Shown: in pieces, positions 54,445 to 63,455 of the stretch | Layout: each line of letters begins with the position of its first letter | How positions within the stretch are numbered: the stretch's first letter is position 1 | Assembly (NCBI GenBank): GCA_964291305.2 | Contig: OZ219784.1 | Location: 153,168-217,167, forward strand | DNA from: VXNF01 sp964291305 | Lineage (GTDB): Bacteria; Actinomycetota; Acidimicrobiia; Acidimicrobiales; CATQHL01 | Length of the DNA stretch: 64,000 bases | Direction of reading: 5' to 3' | Notes under the pieces: generated by a model | What the model saw: only the letters and a program-made list of their open reading frames with translations | Databases searched by the model: none | What the model was told of the DNA's origin: nothing | Translations under genes and position numbers: made by a program

Positions 54445-54645
54445 GCTTCAGAACCCTAAATCCTGCAGCCACTGGAACTGAGCCAACACCACGTTTAGGC
54501 AGTGATTCAGAGGATTTCCAGAGTCATTCCCCCGAGTTGAGGGTCTTTTCCCCAATTGATCCACATGGCTGTCACATGAGGCTCCCCGGAGAGTTCGCAG
54601 CCCGCACCACGCTAGCGGGCGGTGGCGCTCGCTAGCATCCGGCAA

Positions 54646-55218
54646 GTGCTCGTTTGGATCGACTTAGAGATGACTGGCCTTGAAGTGGCCCGAGACCACG
54701 TGCTGGAGATCGCCACCATCATCACCGACGACGACCTGAACCCGCTGGGCGACGGCCTCCAGCTGGTTGTTCATCAGCCTCCGGAGATTCTGGGTCTAAT
54801 GGACGAGGTCGTCAGCAAGATGCACCGCGAAAGCGGGCTGACCGACGAGGTGCGACAGTCGACGCTGAGCCTGGAGCAAGCCCAGCAACAGACCCTGGAC
54901 TTCATCCACCGGCACGTCAGTGAGCCAGGCAAGATACCGATCTGCGGGAACACCATCGGCATGGACCGACGGTTCTTGGATCGCTGGTTGCCCGAGATCG
55001 AGAACTGCCTTCACTACCACGTAGTGGATGTCTCTTCGCTGCAGGAGCTAGCCGCTCGCTGGTACCCCAAGGCCGCTGAGCAGCGCCCCAAGAAGCGCAA
55101 GGGCCACCGGGCGCTAGACGACATTCTGGAGAGCATTGAAGAGTTGCGCTACTGGCGGCGCGCTGTCTTCGCCCCGGCGGAGGACGCGGCGTCAGCACAC
55201 CGCTCCAGTGCCCCGTAA
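54646..55218 (+). CDS. orn: Oligoribonuclease
   Basis: 190 residues. DEDDh exonuclease: WIDLEMTGLEVARDH (first D and E), NTIGMDRRFLDRWLP, and GHRALDDILESIEEL with the catalytic His and Asp. It degrades two- to five-base RNA fragments and pGpG. GTG at 54646 gives the standard N-terminus; TTG at 54622 is further upstream. Confidence 0.95.
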   Translation: MLVWIDLEMTGLEVARDHVLEIATIITDDDLNPLGDGLQLVVHQPPEILGLMDEVVSKMHRESGLTDEVRQSTLSLEQAQQQTLDFIHRHVSEPGKIPICGNTIGMDRRFLDRWLPEIENCLHYHVVDVSSLQELAARWYPKAAEQRPKKRKGHRALDDILESIEELRYWRRAVFAPAEDAASAHRSSAP

Positions 55219-55251
55219 CAGCTAACCCCGTAGCAGCTATAGGTTGACCAG

Positions 55252-56397
55252 GTGAGCGAGACCAGATCAGACTCGCAATCACCGCCCAGGCCGCCTAGGC
55301 AGGAACGGGAACCCGCCCAAACCGAGATCACCGAGCTGGCGCCCGGCGTTTTGCGCGCCCAGCTGCCGGTGAACCTGCCCGGCATCGGCCACGTCAACTG
55401 CTACCTACTGGAAGACGAGCGGGGAGTCGCCGTAGTAGACCCCGGTCTGCCGAGTCCAGCGTGCTTCGCCGCGCTCGAACAGCGCCTCAGGAGCGCCGGC
55501 TACTCCGTCGGTGACGTACACACTGCTGTCATCACTCACTCGCACTTCGATCATTTTGGCGGCGCCGAGCGGCTGCGGGTTCTGGCCGGGGCCGACATTT
55601 TGACTCATGAGACCTTCCGGACCGTCTGGGAGTCGGCCGAGGCTATCGAACCTCTCGAGCTGCCAGCGTCTGAGGGCCACGATGAGCCAAGCGGCGAGCT
55701 GCAACCCCCTCCCTGGCTGGAAATTCAGCACAACCCCTGGGGCACCAAACGCGATCCGCTACCAGAGAAGCTGTTGCAACGCTGGCGAAAGATCGCCGAT
55801 GAAGACCCCAGCTGGTTCGTCACCCCGCATCCCAGCCGCACCGTGGTAGATGCCCAGGTAGTGCAGCTAGCCCGCCGCGAGTGGCTCTGTCTGCACACGC
55901 CGGGCCACACCGAAGACCACCTCTGCCTCTACGACCCCCACTACGGCATCCTGCTCTCGGGAGATCACATACTGCCGACGGTCACCCCCCACATCAGCGG
56001 CCTCAGCCAGGGACCCGACCCCCTATCCTGCTACTTCAAGTCGCTGAAGCGGATGCAGGCCATTGAGGGGGTAACGCTGGTGCTGCCAGCACACGGACAC
56101 CCGTTCGACGATCTAAATGGCAGGACAAAGGCCATCCGCCACCACCACGAGCACCGCCTCAACGTGATCCGCGATGCCGCAGCCGAACTCGGCACGGGCA
56201 CTGTCCCGGAGTACATGCGCCAGCTCTTCGCTGCCAGGTCATGGGGCAACATGGCCGAGAGCGAGACATTTGCCCACCTCGAGCATCTCCGGGTGCTGGG
56301 CGAGTTGAGGGCAACCCAACGCGACGGCCAAACAGTCTTCTCCGCGGGAGATTTGTCCTCTGAAGACTTGTCCCCCGACTGGCGCTCCCCCAACTAG
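55252..56397 (+). CDS. Metallo-beta-lactamase fold hydrolase
   Basis: 381 residues. Metal ligands: THSHFDHFGGAERL (H-x-H-x-D-H), then HTPGHTEDHLCLYD and SGDHILPTVTPH. The C-terminal winged-helix-like part with MAESETFAHLEHLRVLGEL is typical of the LACTB2/glyoxalase II-like subgroup. GTG at 55252. Substrate not evident. Confidence 0.92.
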   Translation: MSETRSDSQSPPRPPRQEREPAQTEITELAPGVLRAQLPVNLPGIGHVNCYLLEDERGVAVVDPGLPSPACFAALEQRLRSAGYSVGDVHTAVITHSHFDHFGGAERLRVLAGADILTHETFRTVWESAEAIEPLELPASEGHDEPSGELQPPPWLEIQHNPWGTKRDPLPEKLLQRWRKIADEDPSWFVTPHPSRTVVDAQVVQLARREWLCLHTPGHTEDHLCLYDPHYGILLSGDHILPTVTPHISGLSQGPDPLSCYFKSLKRMQAIEGVTLVLPAHGHPFDDLNGRTKAIRHHHEHRLNVIRDAAAELGTGTVPEYMRQLFAARSWGNMAESETFAHLEHLRVLGELRATQRDGQTVFSAGDLSSEDLSPDWRSPN

Positions 56398-56401
56398 AGC
56401 C

Positions 56402-57016
56402 GTGACAGCAACCTTCGGGGTTCGGCGACGGCGAGCCGCAGCGGCTAGCTGGGCAGCCCTGGCCTTGGTGTTGCTGGCAGCAGCTTGCGCCGGCAAGACG
56501 GACACGGTTGAAACACCCGATGAGGCGCCAACTGGAACCGCCGATGTCACAGAGACCGCCCAGCAGGCCGACGATCCGGCCGCCGGGGGCGCAGCGGACA
56601 GCGCTGGCCGGCCAGCTCCCGAGGTGCGCTTTACCTATTTCGACGGGTCTGAGGGGACCCTCGCCGACTTCGCTGGCACTCCGCTAGTGGTCAACTTCTG
56701 GGCTTCGTGGTGTCCGCCGTGCATTACCGAGATGCCGGCCTTCGAGGCCGTTCACGTCGAACTGGCACCGCAGGTGGCGTTCTTAGGGTTCAACGTGGGG
56801 GACGAGCCGGGGGCGGCGCGGCAGTTGGCGGAGCGGACCGGTGTGACCTACCCGCTAGCGGAAGATCCAGATTCGGCCATTTTCCAGGTTTTCGGTGGCA
56901 TCATCATGCCAACTACCGTTCTGGTCGACGCCGAGGGCACGATTGTGCACACGATTAGCGCCCGGCTACGAGCGCAGGACTTACGGGCGCTAATCACCGA
57001 GCATCTCGGCGTCTGA
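56402..57016 (+). CDS. TlpA/ResA-like thioredoxin lipoprotein
   Basis: 204 residues. The lipoprotein signal ends VLLAAACAGK. After an acidic linker comes a thioredoxin fold with VVNFWASWCPPCITEMPAFE (CxxC) and GIIMPTTVLVDAEG with cis-proline. It is likely to reduce apocytochrome c on the outer face with CcdA, the next gene; both fit the need for heme attachment in the c-type cytochromes nearby. GTG start. Confidence 0.93.
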   Translation: MTATFGVRRRRAAAASWAALALVLLAAACAGKTDTVETPDEAPTGTADVTETAQQADDPAAGGAADSAGRPAPEVRFTYFDGSEGTLADFAGTPLVVNFWASWCPPCITEMPAFEAVHVELAPQVAFLGFNVGDEPGAARQLAERTGVTYPLAEDPDSAIFQVFGGIIMPTTVLVDAEGTIVHTISARLRAQDLRALITEHLGV

Positions 57017-57051
57017 CCGGCAACTGAGCAGCGCCTAAGGAGAGCCTCGCT

Positions 57052-58152
57052 ATGGACAGTGTGAGCCTCACCACGCTCGCGAGTCTGGCCCTGTCGGCAG
57101 GGTTCATCTCCGCTTTCAACCCGTGCGGCTTCGCCATGATGCCCGCCTACCTCTCGTACTTCCTGGGCATCGAAGGCGACAAGCGGTTGAACCCCGCTCA
57201 GAGCATCTTCCGAGGCCTCAGCGTGGGGCTCACCCTGTGCGCTGGCTTCATAACGGTCTTCGCCGCCATCGGCGCCCTGGCCTCGACGGTACTCAGCCGC
57301 AGTGCCATCGAGAGCAGAGTGGCCTGGGTCACCTTCGTGCTGGGGATCCTTATGGGCGTCCTGGGCGTGGCCATGCTGTGGGGCTTCGAACCCAAGCTGC
57401 GCCTGCCGCGGCTACAGCGAGGAGGCGAGAGCCGCCGCTTGAGTTCGATTTTTCTCTTCGGCGTTTCCTACGCTGTTGTCTCGCTTGGGTGCACCATGCC
57501 GGTTTTTTTTGGCACGGTGGTCAGCGCCTTCTCCAGCCGTAACTTCTTCGACGGCCTGCTGGTTTTCGTTGCCTATGGCGGCGGGTTGTGCGCCGTGATC
57601 ATGGTGTTGACCCTGGCTATAGCGGTGGCTCGAACCGAGGTGATCGCAAAGATGCGTCGCGTGCTGCCATACGTGAACCGCATTTCTGGCGGCTTCTTAG
57701 TGATCGTCGGCGCCTTCCTGGCTCTCTACGGCTGGTGGGAGGTGCAAGTGCTAAGTGGCAACCTTGCCACCAACGTACTGGTAGACCTCTCCCTCGACGC
57801 TCAAACCTCCTTGAGTACCTGGGCTGCAGACGCCGGTCCGCCGCGCCTGGCGGTAGCGGCCGGCTACATAGTGATGGGGCTAGTGCTGGCCGCTCTACGA
57901 CCTAGCATGCAACCGCGGAACGCCCGGTTAGCCCTGGCAGTCTTTGGGGTGCTCTGGCTTGCAGTGGAGGGCTTCTACTACCGCTTTGATCTCTTCGTCC
58001 TGCCGATCGGGCGCACTATCGCCGACATTCCCGACCGGGTCGCCAACTGGTCCGACCCTTTGCGCTGGGCGGTGCTGTTCGAAGTCCTGGCGGCGATAGC
58101 CGTGGCTGGCAGCATGTTGCTCATACTGCGAAGACGGCGGCCGACGACCTAG
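57052..58152 (+). CDS. ccdA: Cytochrome c biogenesis protein CcdA
   Basis: 366 residues with about eight to nine helices. The two membrane cysteines lie in FNPCGFAMMPAYLSYFLG and SLGCTMPVFFGTVVSAF. It transfers reducing power across the membrane to TlpA-like thioredoxins. AAGGAG precedes the ATG. The extra C-terminal helices go beyond the basic CcdA. Its last 66 bases belong to the repeat at 58087. Confidence 0.94.
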   Translation: MDSVSLTTLASLALSAGFISAFNPCGFAMMPAYLSYFLGIEGDKRLNPAQSIFRGLSVGLTLCAGFITVFAAIGALASTVLSRSAIESRVAWVTFVLGILMGVLGVAMLWGFEPKLRLPRLQRGGESRRLSSIFLFGVSYAVVSLGCTMPVFFGTVVSAFSSRNFFDGLLVFVAYGGGLCAVIMVLTLAIAVARTEVIAKMRRVLPYVNRISGGFLVIVGAFLALYGWWEVQVLSGNLATNVLVDLSLDAQTSLSTWAADAGPPRLAVAAGYIVMGLVLAALRPSMQPRNARLALAVFGVLWLAVEGFYYRFDLFVLPIGRTIADIPDRVANWSDPLRWAVLFEVLAAIAVAGSMLLILRRRRPTT

Positions 58153-58233
58153 TTATCCATCGGCTCCGGGTTATGAGACGGCAATAGTCAAGGGCTCTTA
58201 AAGCAGGCTCCTAGACTCGACGCCATAGGGGAG
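58087..58233 (+). repeat. ccdA 3' end repeat, copy A
   Basis: Matches 59506-59643 over nearly its whole length except for 3- and 6-base gaps and a few substitutions. It covers the ccdA C-terminus and the spacer after it. The spacer part includes a sequence CTCTTAAAG and TAGACT that may be a promoter; in copy B it precedes the DUF433 gene. Confidence 0.85.
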
Positions 58234-58330
58234 ATAAGGGGAGATAACCCTGAGTGACAATCTGGGTTAGGGGTTGTTATTCTTGTATTGGAGGTAACTC
58301 CACCTGTCGAACTAGGGAGTGTTGACAAGC

Positions 58331-59347
58331 TTACAGGTCGGAATCTAGATCGCTTCTACGAGGTTCACCCTTGCGGATATCTTGTCCGGCAATAAATGAA
58401 ACAAACAACTCCCATTCAGGCATAACTTTTTGAAGTAATTCGTTTTCAGGCTCCACGACCGCGCGCAAGCCAGCAACCAATTTTCTGGTAACCTCAACAG
58501 CTACAGCAGCGTAATCAACCGCTAGGTCAGCTGCGATACCCCACGAGGTCGGTAGGTCGTCAGGATAGGTACCCTTGACCCGCCAAGACGACATAATCTT
58601 CAAATCAATATTCCGCTCTGCAAGACAATCAGCAAGCTCAGTCCGCTGACTTGGCGGCAACAAATCAAGACAAGCGGCAATGTCATGACCAGCGTCATAA
58701 CGACTGAAGCCAGAAAGTTCGGGGGTGTAATGCAAAGTCGCCAACGCTTTGAGTGTTACTTCGACAGTTAGCGCCGCCGCCGCGCACACACGCGTCATCC
58801 GCCTAAGCCGAGCTCTTTCCCGATATTCCGGCGAAATCGAAAAAGACTCCTCTATCGCACCCGCAGCAGTTGCAACCTGCAACCCGTCCAAGCTAAGTAG
58901 CACTTCCTCGTCGAACAAACGGAGAGCTTCTCCTAGGTTGCTCACAGCCCGCACCATAGCCTTGTCCCACTGGACTTCGCCGTGACAATCAGACACGCCA
59001 ACCGAAACCAAACCCCGGTCGCTGATTCGCCGCTCAAACGAACTGGACACCTTCTCAACACGCGCTCTCCACTCCGGGCGGTCCGTGACAAACACCTGCA
59101 CAGGCCAACGCCGTGCAACCGCCTCAAAAGCTGCCTTCTCTAAACGGCGGGCCAACTCATACCGCTCGCCATAATCAATGTCGGCGAACAACGCCACCAA
59201 ATCAAGATCACTCAGCGCTGTGGCTTCCCCGCGTGCCACCGACCCATACAAGAACACCTCCTCCGCACCCTCGGCCAGCAGCGCCTCAGCCGCCCGCCGA
59301 GCATCGCCCATCGAAGGCGCAACATCCTGGACCAGCGCCACGCTCAC
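58331..59347 (-). CDS. Nucleotidyltransferase-HEPN-type protein, copy 3
   Basis: 338 residues, related to copy 2 throughout. N-terminal GSVARGEATALSDLDLVAL and VQVFVTDRPEW give the three acidic residues. The C-terminal half has RYDAGHDIAACLDLL, that is R-x4-H. Lies between two copies of the ccdA 3' end, so it arrived by insertion. A promoter is seen at 59402-59430. Self-contained toxin-antitoxin function is inference. Confidence 0.84.
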   Translation of the reverse strand: MSVALVQDVAPSMGDARRAAEALLAEGAEEVFLYGSVARGEATALSDLDLVALFADIDYGERYELARRLEKAAFEAVARRWPVQVFVTDRPEWRARVEKVSSSFERRISDRGLVSVGVSDCHGEVQWDKAMVRAVSNLGEALRLFDEEVLLSLDGLQVATAAGAIEESFSISPEYRERARLRRMTRVCAAAALTVEVTLKALATLHYTPELSGFSRYDAGHDIAACLDLLPPSQRTELADCLAERNIDLKIMSSWRVKGTYPDDLPTSWGIAADLAVDYAAVAVEVTRKLVAGLRAVVEPENELLQKVMPEWELFVSFIAGQDIRKGEPRRSDLDSDL

Positions 59348-59401
59348 AACCCCACGTTACCCCAACCCACCCCCCACAACGCCACAAAAATGGGACGATT
59401 T

Positions 59402-59430
59402 AGTATAATCCCTAAACAATACTCCTACAA
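59402..59430 (-). promoter_or_regulatory. Promoter for nucleotidyltransferase copy 3
   Basis: TTGTAG (59430-59425), 17 bases, TATACT (59407-59402) on the minus strand, ending 55 bases before the ATG at 59347. A small GCCCC/GGGGC hairpin lies next to it at 59435-59453. Confidence 0.6.
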
Positions 59431-59487
59431 TAAGCCCCGCCACCTATGGGGCAACAAGTATATGAGCCCCCTAAATAGTGTGGTGGC

Positions 59488-59586
59488 ATGAGCAGATGGG
59501 GGCTACTGGCGGCGGCCGTGGCTGGCAGCATGTTGCTCATACTGCGAAGACGACGACCTAAGTTATCCATCGGCTCCGGGCTATGA
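59488..59586 (+). pseudogene. ccdA tail fragment readable as a 32-residue ORF
   Basis: MSRWGLLAAAVAGSMLLI and an arginine run: the end of CcdA (AAIAVAGSMLLILRRRRP) continued into the spacer. It has an ATG by chance or selection. It is the displaced copy of the ccdA end and probably not a gene. Confidence 0.6.
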
Positions 59587-59643
59587 GACGGCAATAGTCA
59601 AGGGCTCTTAAAGCAGGCTCCTAGACTCGGCACCATAGGGGAG
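59506..59643 (+). repeat. ccdA 3' end repeat, copy B
   Basis: Displaced counterpart of 58087-58233; the two are diverged more than the dut repeats, so this insertion is older or came from a different strain. Ends directly before the ribosome-binding site of the DUF433 gene. Confidence 0.85.
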
Positions 59644-59651
59644 GAGACGTC

Positions 59652-60383
59652 CTGGAAGAGGTAACGGAAGGCAAAGCAAAGGACTCTGAGCGTTTTGCGC
59701 GTCGGCTGTACACCGTCGCCGAGGCGGCCCGGTTCGTGGGCATGGCCCCGTCGACCCTGGGCACATGGTCACGAGGTTACGAGCGTCACTCCCAAACCGG
59801 CGCGGTGATTAACAAGGGGCCAGTAATCACCGCCCTTCAACGAACTCCGGGCGATCGCCGCAGCATCCCTTTCATAGGATTGATCGAAGCCGCTGTAGTG
59901 CAGGCATTCCGCCAGACAGGGCTCCCTATGCAGCGAATCTGGAGAGCGTTGGGAGTGCTCACCGAGCAGGGTGAGATCGAGCACGCCCTAGCTAGTCACA
60001 AGCTCTACAGCGACGGCGCAGAGATTCTTTACGATTACGCCCGCAGTTCCGACGACAAGCAACTCGGCCTATTGACAATCGTGCACTCCGGGCAACGAGT
60101 TTTCCACGATGTCATCAAACAGTACCTGGAGCTCATCACATTCGGAGATGTATGGGCGAACAAGTTGATACTGCCGGTGACTAAACGGCCTCTGCTTCAA
60201 GTCGTTGCCAACGTGCAAGGCGGTGATCCACTCTTTGTGAACGGGGGAGCCCCGCTATCAGCAGTGCGCTCCCGCCTCGCTGCCGGCGAACCGGTCAAGT
60301 CGGTTGCGCGCGACTACGGCGTACCGAGCGACGAAATAACCGAAGCGATCCATGCCATCTGGCCGACACAACAAGCAGCCTGA
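59652..60383 (+). CDS. DUF433-type protein with HTH N-terminus (CTG start)
   Basis: 243 residues. N-terminal LYTVAEAARFVGMAPSTL is a MerR-like helix-turn-helix; the C-terminus has PLSAVRSRLAAGEPVKSVAR and DYGVPSDEITEAIHAIW, the DUF433 pattern. Such proteins are often antitoxins for PIN nucleases; no PIN gene is adjacent. No ATG, GTG or TTG lies between the ribosome-binding site GGGGAGGAG and the conserved N-terminus, so CTG at 59652 is the best start; GTG at 59736 would cut the helix-turn-helix. Confidence 0.8.
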   Translation: MEEVTEGKAKDSERFARRLYTVAEAARFVGMAPSTLGTWSRGYERHSQTGAVINKGPVITALQRTPGDRRSIPFIGLIEAAVVQAFRQTGLPMQRIWRALGVLTEQGEIEHALASHKLYSDGAEILYDYARSSDDKQLGLLTIVHSGQRVFHDVIKQYLELITFGDVWANKLILPVTKRPLLQVVANVQGGDPLFVNGGAPLSAVRSRLAAGEPVKSVARDYGVPSDEITEAIHAIWPTQQAA

Positions 60384-60447
60384 ACCAGAACCCCCAACTT
60401 TCTTTCTGGATCGCGCTCTTGGTATGTAATTCCCTTAGATACCCGCA

Positions 60448-61155
60448 TTAGATATCAGCCTGAGAAGCCTGCTCGGGGGGGGGCTGCTTTTCTCGACGCA
60501 GCACGCACCAGGTGGCCCAAAGAGCTTCGCTGGCAACCCCGGTCCAGCGGCCGGGTAGCGCTTCGGCTACTTCGTATGCCGGCAGGTAAATGGGAGTGCG
60601 ACTTCCCAGAGTGTTGAACCACAAGACTGCCCCGCTGGGACGCAATACCCGATCCACCTCAGCAGGGAACAACAGCATGTTGACAAGGGCGACCACATCC
60701 ACCGAGTCATCCGGCAGGGGGAGGACCGCGCCGTCGGCTCGCACTCGGGGGGCCAAATCCTCCGGGGCCAGCGCCAGCATGCCCGCCGACAGGTCTACGG
60801 CGATCACTGACTGGAAGTGTGCCACGAGGTGCACGGTGCCAAAGCCGGTGCCAGAACCCACCTCCAAACACAGTGCCTTCGGATCCAAACCGCCTCGCTG
60901 GCAGGCGTCAGGAAGCCCTACGAACTCCTCAGGGCGGAGGCGGTTAGACCAATCCGGCGCCAACTCGTCGAAGCGGTCTTTCACCGAAGCGGCCACAGAC
61001 GGGGTCCAGAACGCCTCATCGGCCAACACCGCCCGGGTGATGGCACGCACTGGGTGATCGGCGCCGTCTAAGTCGGTGGGCTCGGCGGGCGGTGGGATCA
61101 GCGCGGGGAGAAACTCAATGCGATTCTGACTCTCGGCAGAGGTGCTATCGGTCAG
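60448..61155 (-). CDS. Class I SAM-dependent methyltransferase (CTG start)
   Basis: 235 residues. LCLEVGSGTGFGTVHLVAHF is motif I, IAVDLSAGMLALA the acidic loop, and DGAVLPLPDDSVDVVALVNML motifs II-III, as in UbiE/BioC-type enzymes. The start is ambiguous: the open frame reaches 61380, but this overlaps serS. CTG at 61155 overlaps the serS stop (CTGA) and has GGAG eight bases upstream. Nine consecutive C code for three prolines near the end. Substrate unknown. Confidence 0.87.
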   Translation of the reverse strand: MTDSTSAESQNRIEFLPALIPPPAEPTDLDGADHPVRAITRAVLADEAFWTPSVAASVKDRFDELAPDWSNRLRPEEFVGLPDACQRGGLDPKALCLEVGSGTGFGTVHLVAHFQSVIAVDLSAGMLALAPEDLAPRVRADGAVLPLPDDSVDVVALVNMLLFPAEVDRVLRPSGAVLWFNTLGSRTPIYLPAYEVAEALPGRWTGVASEALWATWCVLRREKQPPPEQASQADI

Positions 61156-62432
61156 CGGATTATCTCCAGTCCGCGCATGTACGGCCGCAATATTGGCGGT
61201 ATCTGAATTCCGCCGTCGGCTCGGCGCCATGTCTCGGTCAGCGCCGCCCACACCCGCGGTACGGCTAAAGCCGAGCCGTTGAGCGTGTGCACTAGTCGGG
61301 TGCCTCGCTCGCCTGCGGGTCGATAGCGCACGTTGGCTCGGCGAGCCTGATAATCGCCGAACCAGGACACCGAGGAGCATTCCAGCCAGCGGTCGGCCCC
61401 AGGGGCGTAAACCTCCACATCAAAGGTGCGCGCCGCTGAACCGCCCAGGTCGCCCGTGCATATGTCCACAATCCGGTAGGCCAGACCAAGATCCGCTACT
61501 GCCCCCGCAGCCCGTTCGAGCAGCTCAGCGTGCATGGCTGGAGCCTGCTCGGCGGTGGCGTAAGCCAAGATCTCCACCTTGTCGAACTCGTGAACACGCA
61601 ACAGCCCGCGGGTGTCGCGGCCAGCGGCGCCGGCTTCACGTCGAAAGCACGAGGTGTGCGCCATAAGGCGCATCGGAAGATCGGCTTCGGCTAGCACCTC
61701 GTCACGGCACAGCGAAGTAAGCGGCACTTCGGCGGTGGGTATGGCCCACAATCCGTCACGCTCGAGGTGGTAAGCGTCGTCGGCAAAGCGCGGCAGGTGG
61801 CCAGTGCTCACCATGGTGTCGCGGTGCACAATCGTGGGAGGACGGATTTCCTCGTAAAAGTCGGCGTTACGGTCGAGCGCGTACTGCACTAAGGCGCGGG
61901 ACAGCATTGCGCCCTCGCGGCGAAACATGGAGAACATGGCGCCGGAGAGCTTCGTGGCGCGCTCGAAATCCAGCAGGCCCATCTCGCTAGCAAAGTCCCA
62001 GTGCGGGACGCGCTGGTGCTGGTCGTAACCATCGGGGTCGTAGTTCTCAAGCCGCAACACCTCGTTGTCCTGCGCGCCGGCGCCCACCGGGCAGTCCTCA
62101 GCAGGCAAGTTCGCCACCTGCAACAGCAGCTGCTCAAGGCGCTTGCCTAACTCGTCGGCCTGCGCCGCCACCGCACGAGACTCATCGCCCAGCATGCGGC
62201 TGTGCTCGGCAGACTGGGCTGCCTCGTCGCTGTGACCCTCCCGGCGCAGGCGACCGATCTGGCTCGAGAGTTGCCGCACCTCGTGGCGGAGTTCGTCGCG
62301 CCGCGCCAAGAGGTGCCGACGGCGAACGTCGAGGCTCAGCGCTTCGGTCAAGGGGGCGTCATCGTCGCCCCGAGAGCGAACAGCGGCACGAACCCGATCT
62401 ATATCGTCCCGCAACAGGCGGATATCAAGCAC
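61152..62432 (-). CDS. serS: Seryl-tRNA synthetase
   Basis: 426 residues, a normal length. The N-terminal coiled-coil arm starts VLDIRLLRDDIDRVR, followed by the class II core: GAMFSMFRREGAMLSRAL, PTAEVPLTSLC (motif with TAE), FRREAGAAGRDTRGLLRVHEF (motif 2) and NGSALAVPRVWAALTE (motif 3). GTG at 62432 gives the usual start; GTG at 62453 is possible. Neither has a clear ribosome-binding site. Confidence 0.96.
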   Translation of the reverse strand: MLDIRLLRDDIDRVRAAVRSRGDDDAPLTEALSLDVRRRHLLARRDELRHEVRQLSSQIGRLRREGHSDEAAQSAEHSRMLGDESRAVAAQADELGKRLEQLLLQVANLPAEDCPVGAGAQDNEVLRLENYDPDGYDQHQRVPHWDFASEMGLLDFERATKLSGAMFSMFRREGAMLSRALVQYALDRNADFYEEIRPPTIVHRDTMVSTGHLPRFADDAYHLERDGLWAIPTAEVPLTSLCRDEVLAEADLPMRLMAHTSCFRREAGAAGRDTRGLLRVHEFDKVEILAYATAEQAPAMHAELLERAAGAVADLGLAYRIVDICTGDLGGSAARTFDVEVYAPGADRWLECSSVSWFGDYQARRANVRYRPAGERGTRLVHTLNGSALAVPRVWAALTETWRRADGGIQIPPILRPYMRGLEIIR

Positions 62433-62465
62433 CACAAAACCGTATCGGGGCACCGCCCGGAGCCG

Positions 62466-63431
62466 TCAGGCTGAATCCTCGCTGGGGGGATCCCCCGCCT
62501 CTTCGAAAGCGTCCAAGACCTGAGAGTAGGTAAGCGTGTCCGCAGTGGCCCGGACGTGTTGAGCCACTTCGTCGGCAGCGAGGGCACCAGCAGAAGCAAC
62601 ACTGGTGCCGTGCGATAGCGGCGTCTTAGCCTCGGCGGGCTCGCTGGTGCGATCAGCTGTCCGCTGCCGGGCCGACCAGCGGAAGAAGACGCCGGCGATG
62701 AGCGCCCACAAGTAAAGCCCACCGAGGATCTTCATGATGAGTCCTGCCATCTGCTGATCGTTGGCGACAGTCACCCCCCAGAGTCGTAGCGGCGTGTCGT
62801 AGGCGTCATAGATGGTGGTCTGGGCGAAGGTCAAGAAGCCAGCAGGGACCGTCGGCAAGATCGACATGGCGAACAGGTAGAACATCTTGGGTAGTGGCTG
62901 AAGGCGCAACTCGGGGAACGGCCCACAGACTGGCAGCCACATAGCAATGGCCGTCACAAACAGCAGCAGATGCACCGCATAGTGGAAGACGCCGCTGGTG
63001 GCGCTGGTGTTCACGACCCAGGGGATATGGGTGATCGCCACGACCACGTTGAACGTCACCCCAACCACGACCGGACGTAGCAGGCGCCTGGTCAGCGGCC
63101 GAGTGGGATCGGCGACCCTGCGGGCGAGCCACTCCGGCGTGGCGAGCAGCAGCAGCGGCGGAACCACCAAGGTGACTAGCAAGTGCTGCACCATGTGTGC
63201 CGAATACAGGTACTCCTCGGAGATGTCGTGCAACGGCCAGTCGCTGGCGAGCCAGAGAAAACCCACCGCCGCTAAATACGAGACCTTTCGGGGGCGTTCC
63301 ACTACTTCGCCAGCCGCCGGTGCTAGCACCCGCACCACGTAGAGCCCGACGGCCAAAGCCGCTAGGACGATCACCCACACCTCAGGGTGTGGCGTCCAAC
63401 CCCACAAGTCGTAATCGATAAGTTCCCGCAT
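62466..63431 (-). CDS. ctaG: Cytochrome c oxidase assembly factor CtaG (caa3-type)
   Basis: 321 residues with about seven helices. Diagnostic: SDWPLHDISEEYLYSAHMVQH, LATPEWLARRV, VAITHIPWVVN and YAVHLLLFVTAIAMWLPV. A soluble Glu- and Ser-rich tail of about 60 residues follows the last helix. CtaG of this type helps insert copper into caa3-type oxidases. Confidence 0.93.
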   Translation of the reverse strand: MRELIDYDLWGWTPHPEVWVIVLAALAVGLYVVRVLAPAAGEVVERPRKVSYLAAVGFLWLASDWPLHDISEEYLYSAHMVQHLLVTLVVPPLLLLATPEWLARRVADPTRPLTRRLLRPVVVGVTFNVVVAITHIPWVVNTSATSGVFHYAVHLLLFVTAIAMWLPVCGPFPELRLQPLPKMFYLFAMSILPTVPAGFLTFAQTTIYDAYDTPLRLWGVTVANDQQMAGLIMKILGGLYLWALIAGVFFRWSARQRTADRTSEPAEAKTPLSHGTSVASAGALAADEVAQHVRATADTLTYSQVLDAFEEAGDPPSEDSA

Positions 63432-63455
63432 TCGCCCACCTCCGGGACGCCGGGA

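Noticed and set aside
60471..60483. Nine-base G run in the methyltransferase gene as a phase switch
   Set aside because: The frame is intact and the run encodes three prolines in a short tail; nothing indicates a break.
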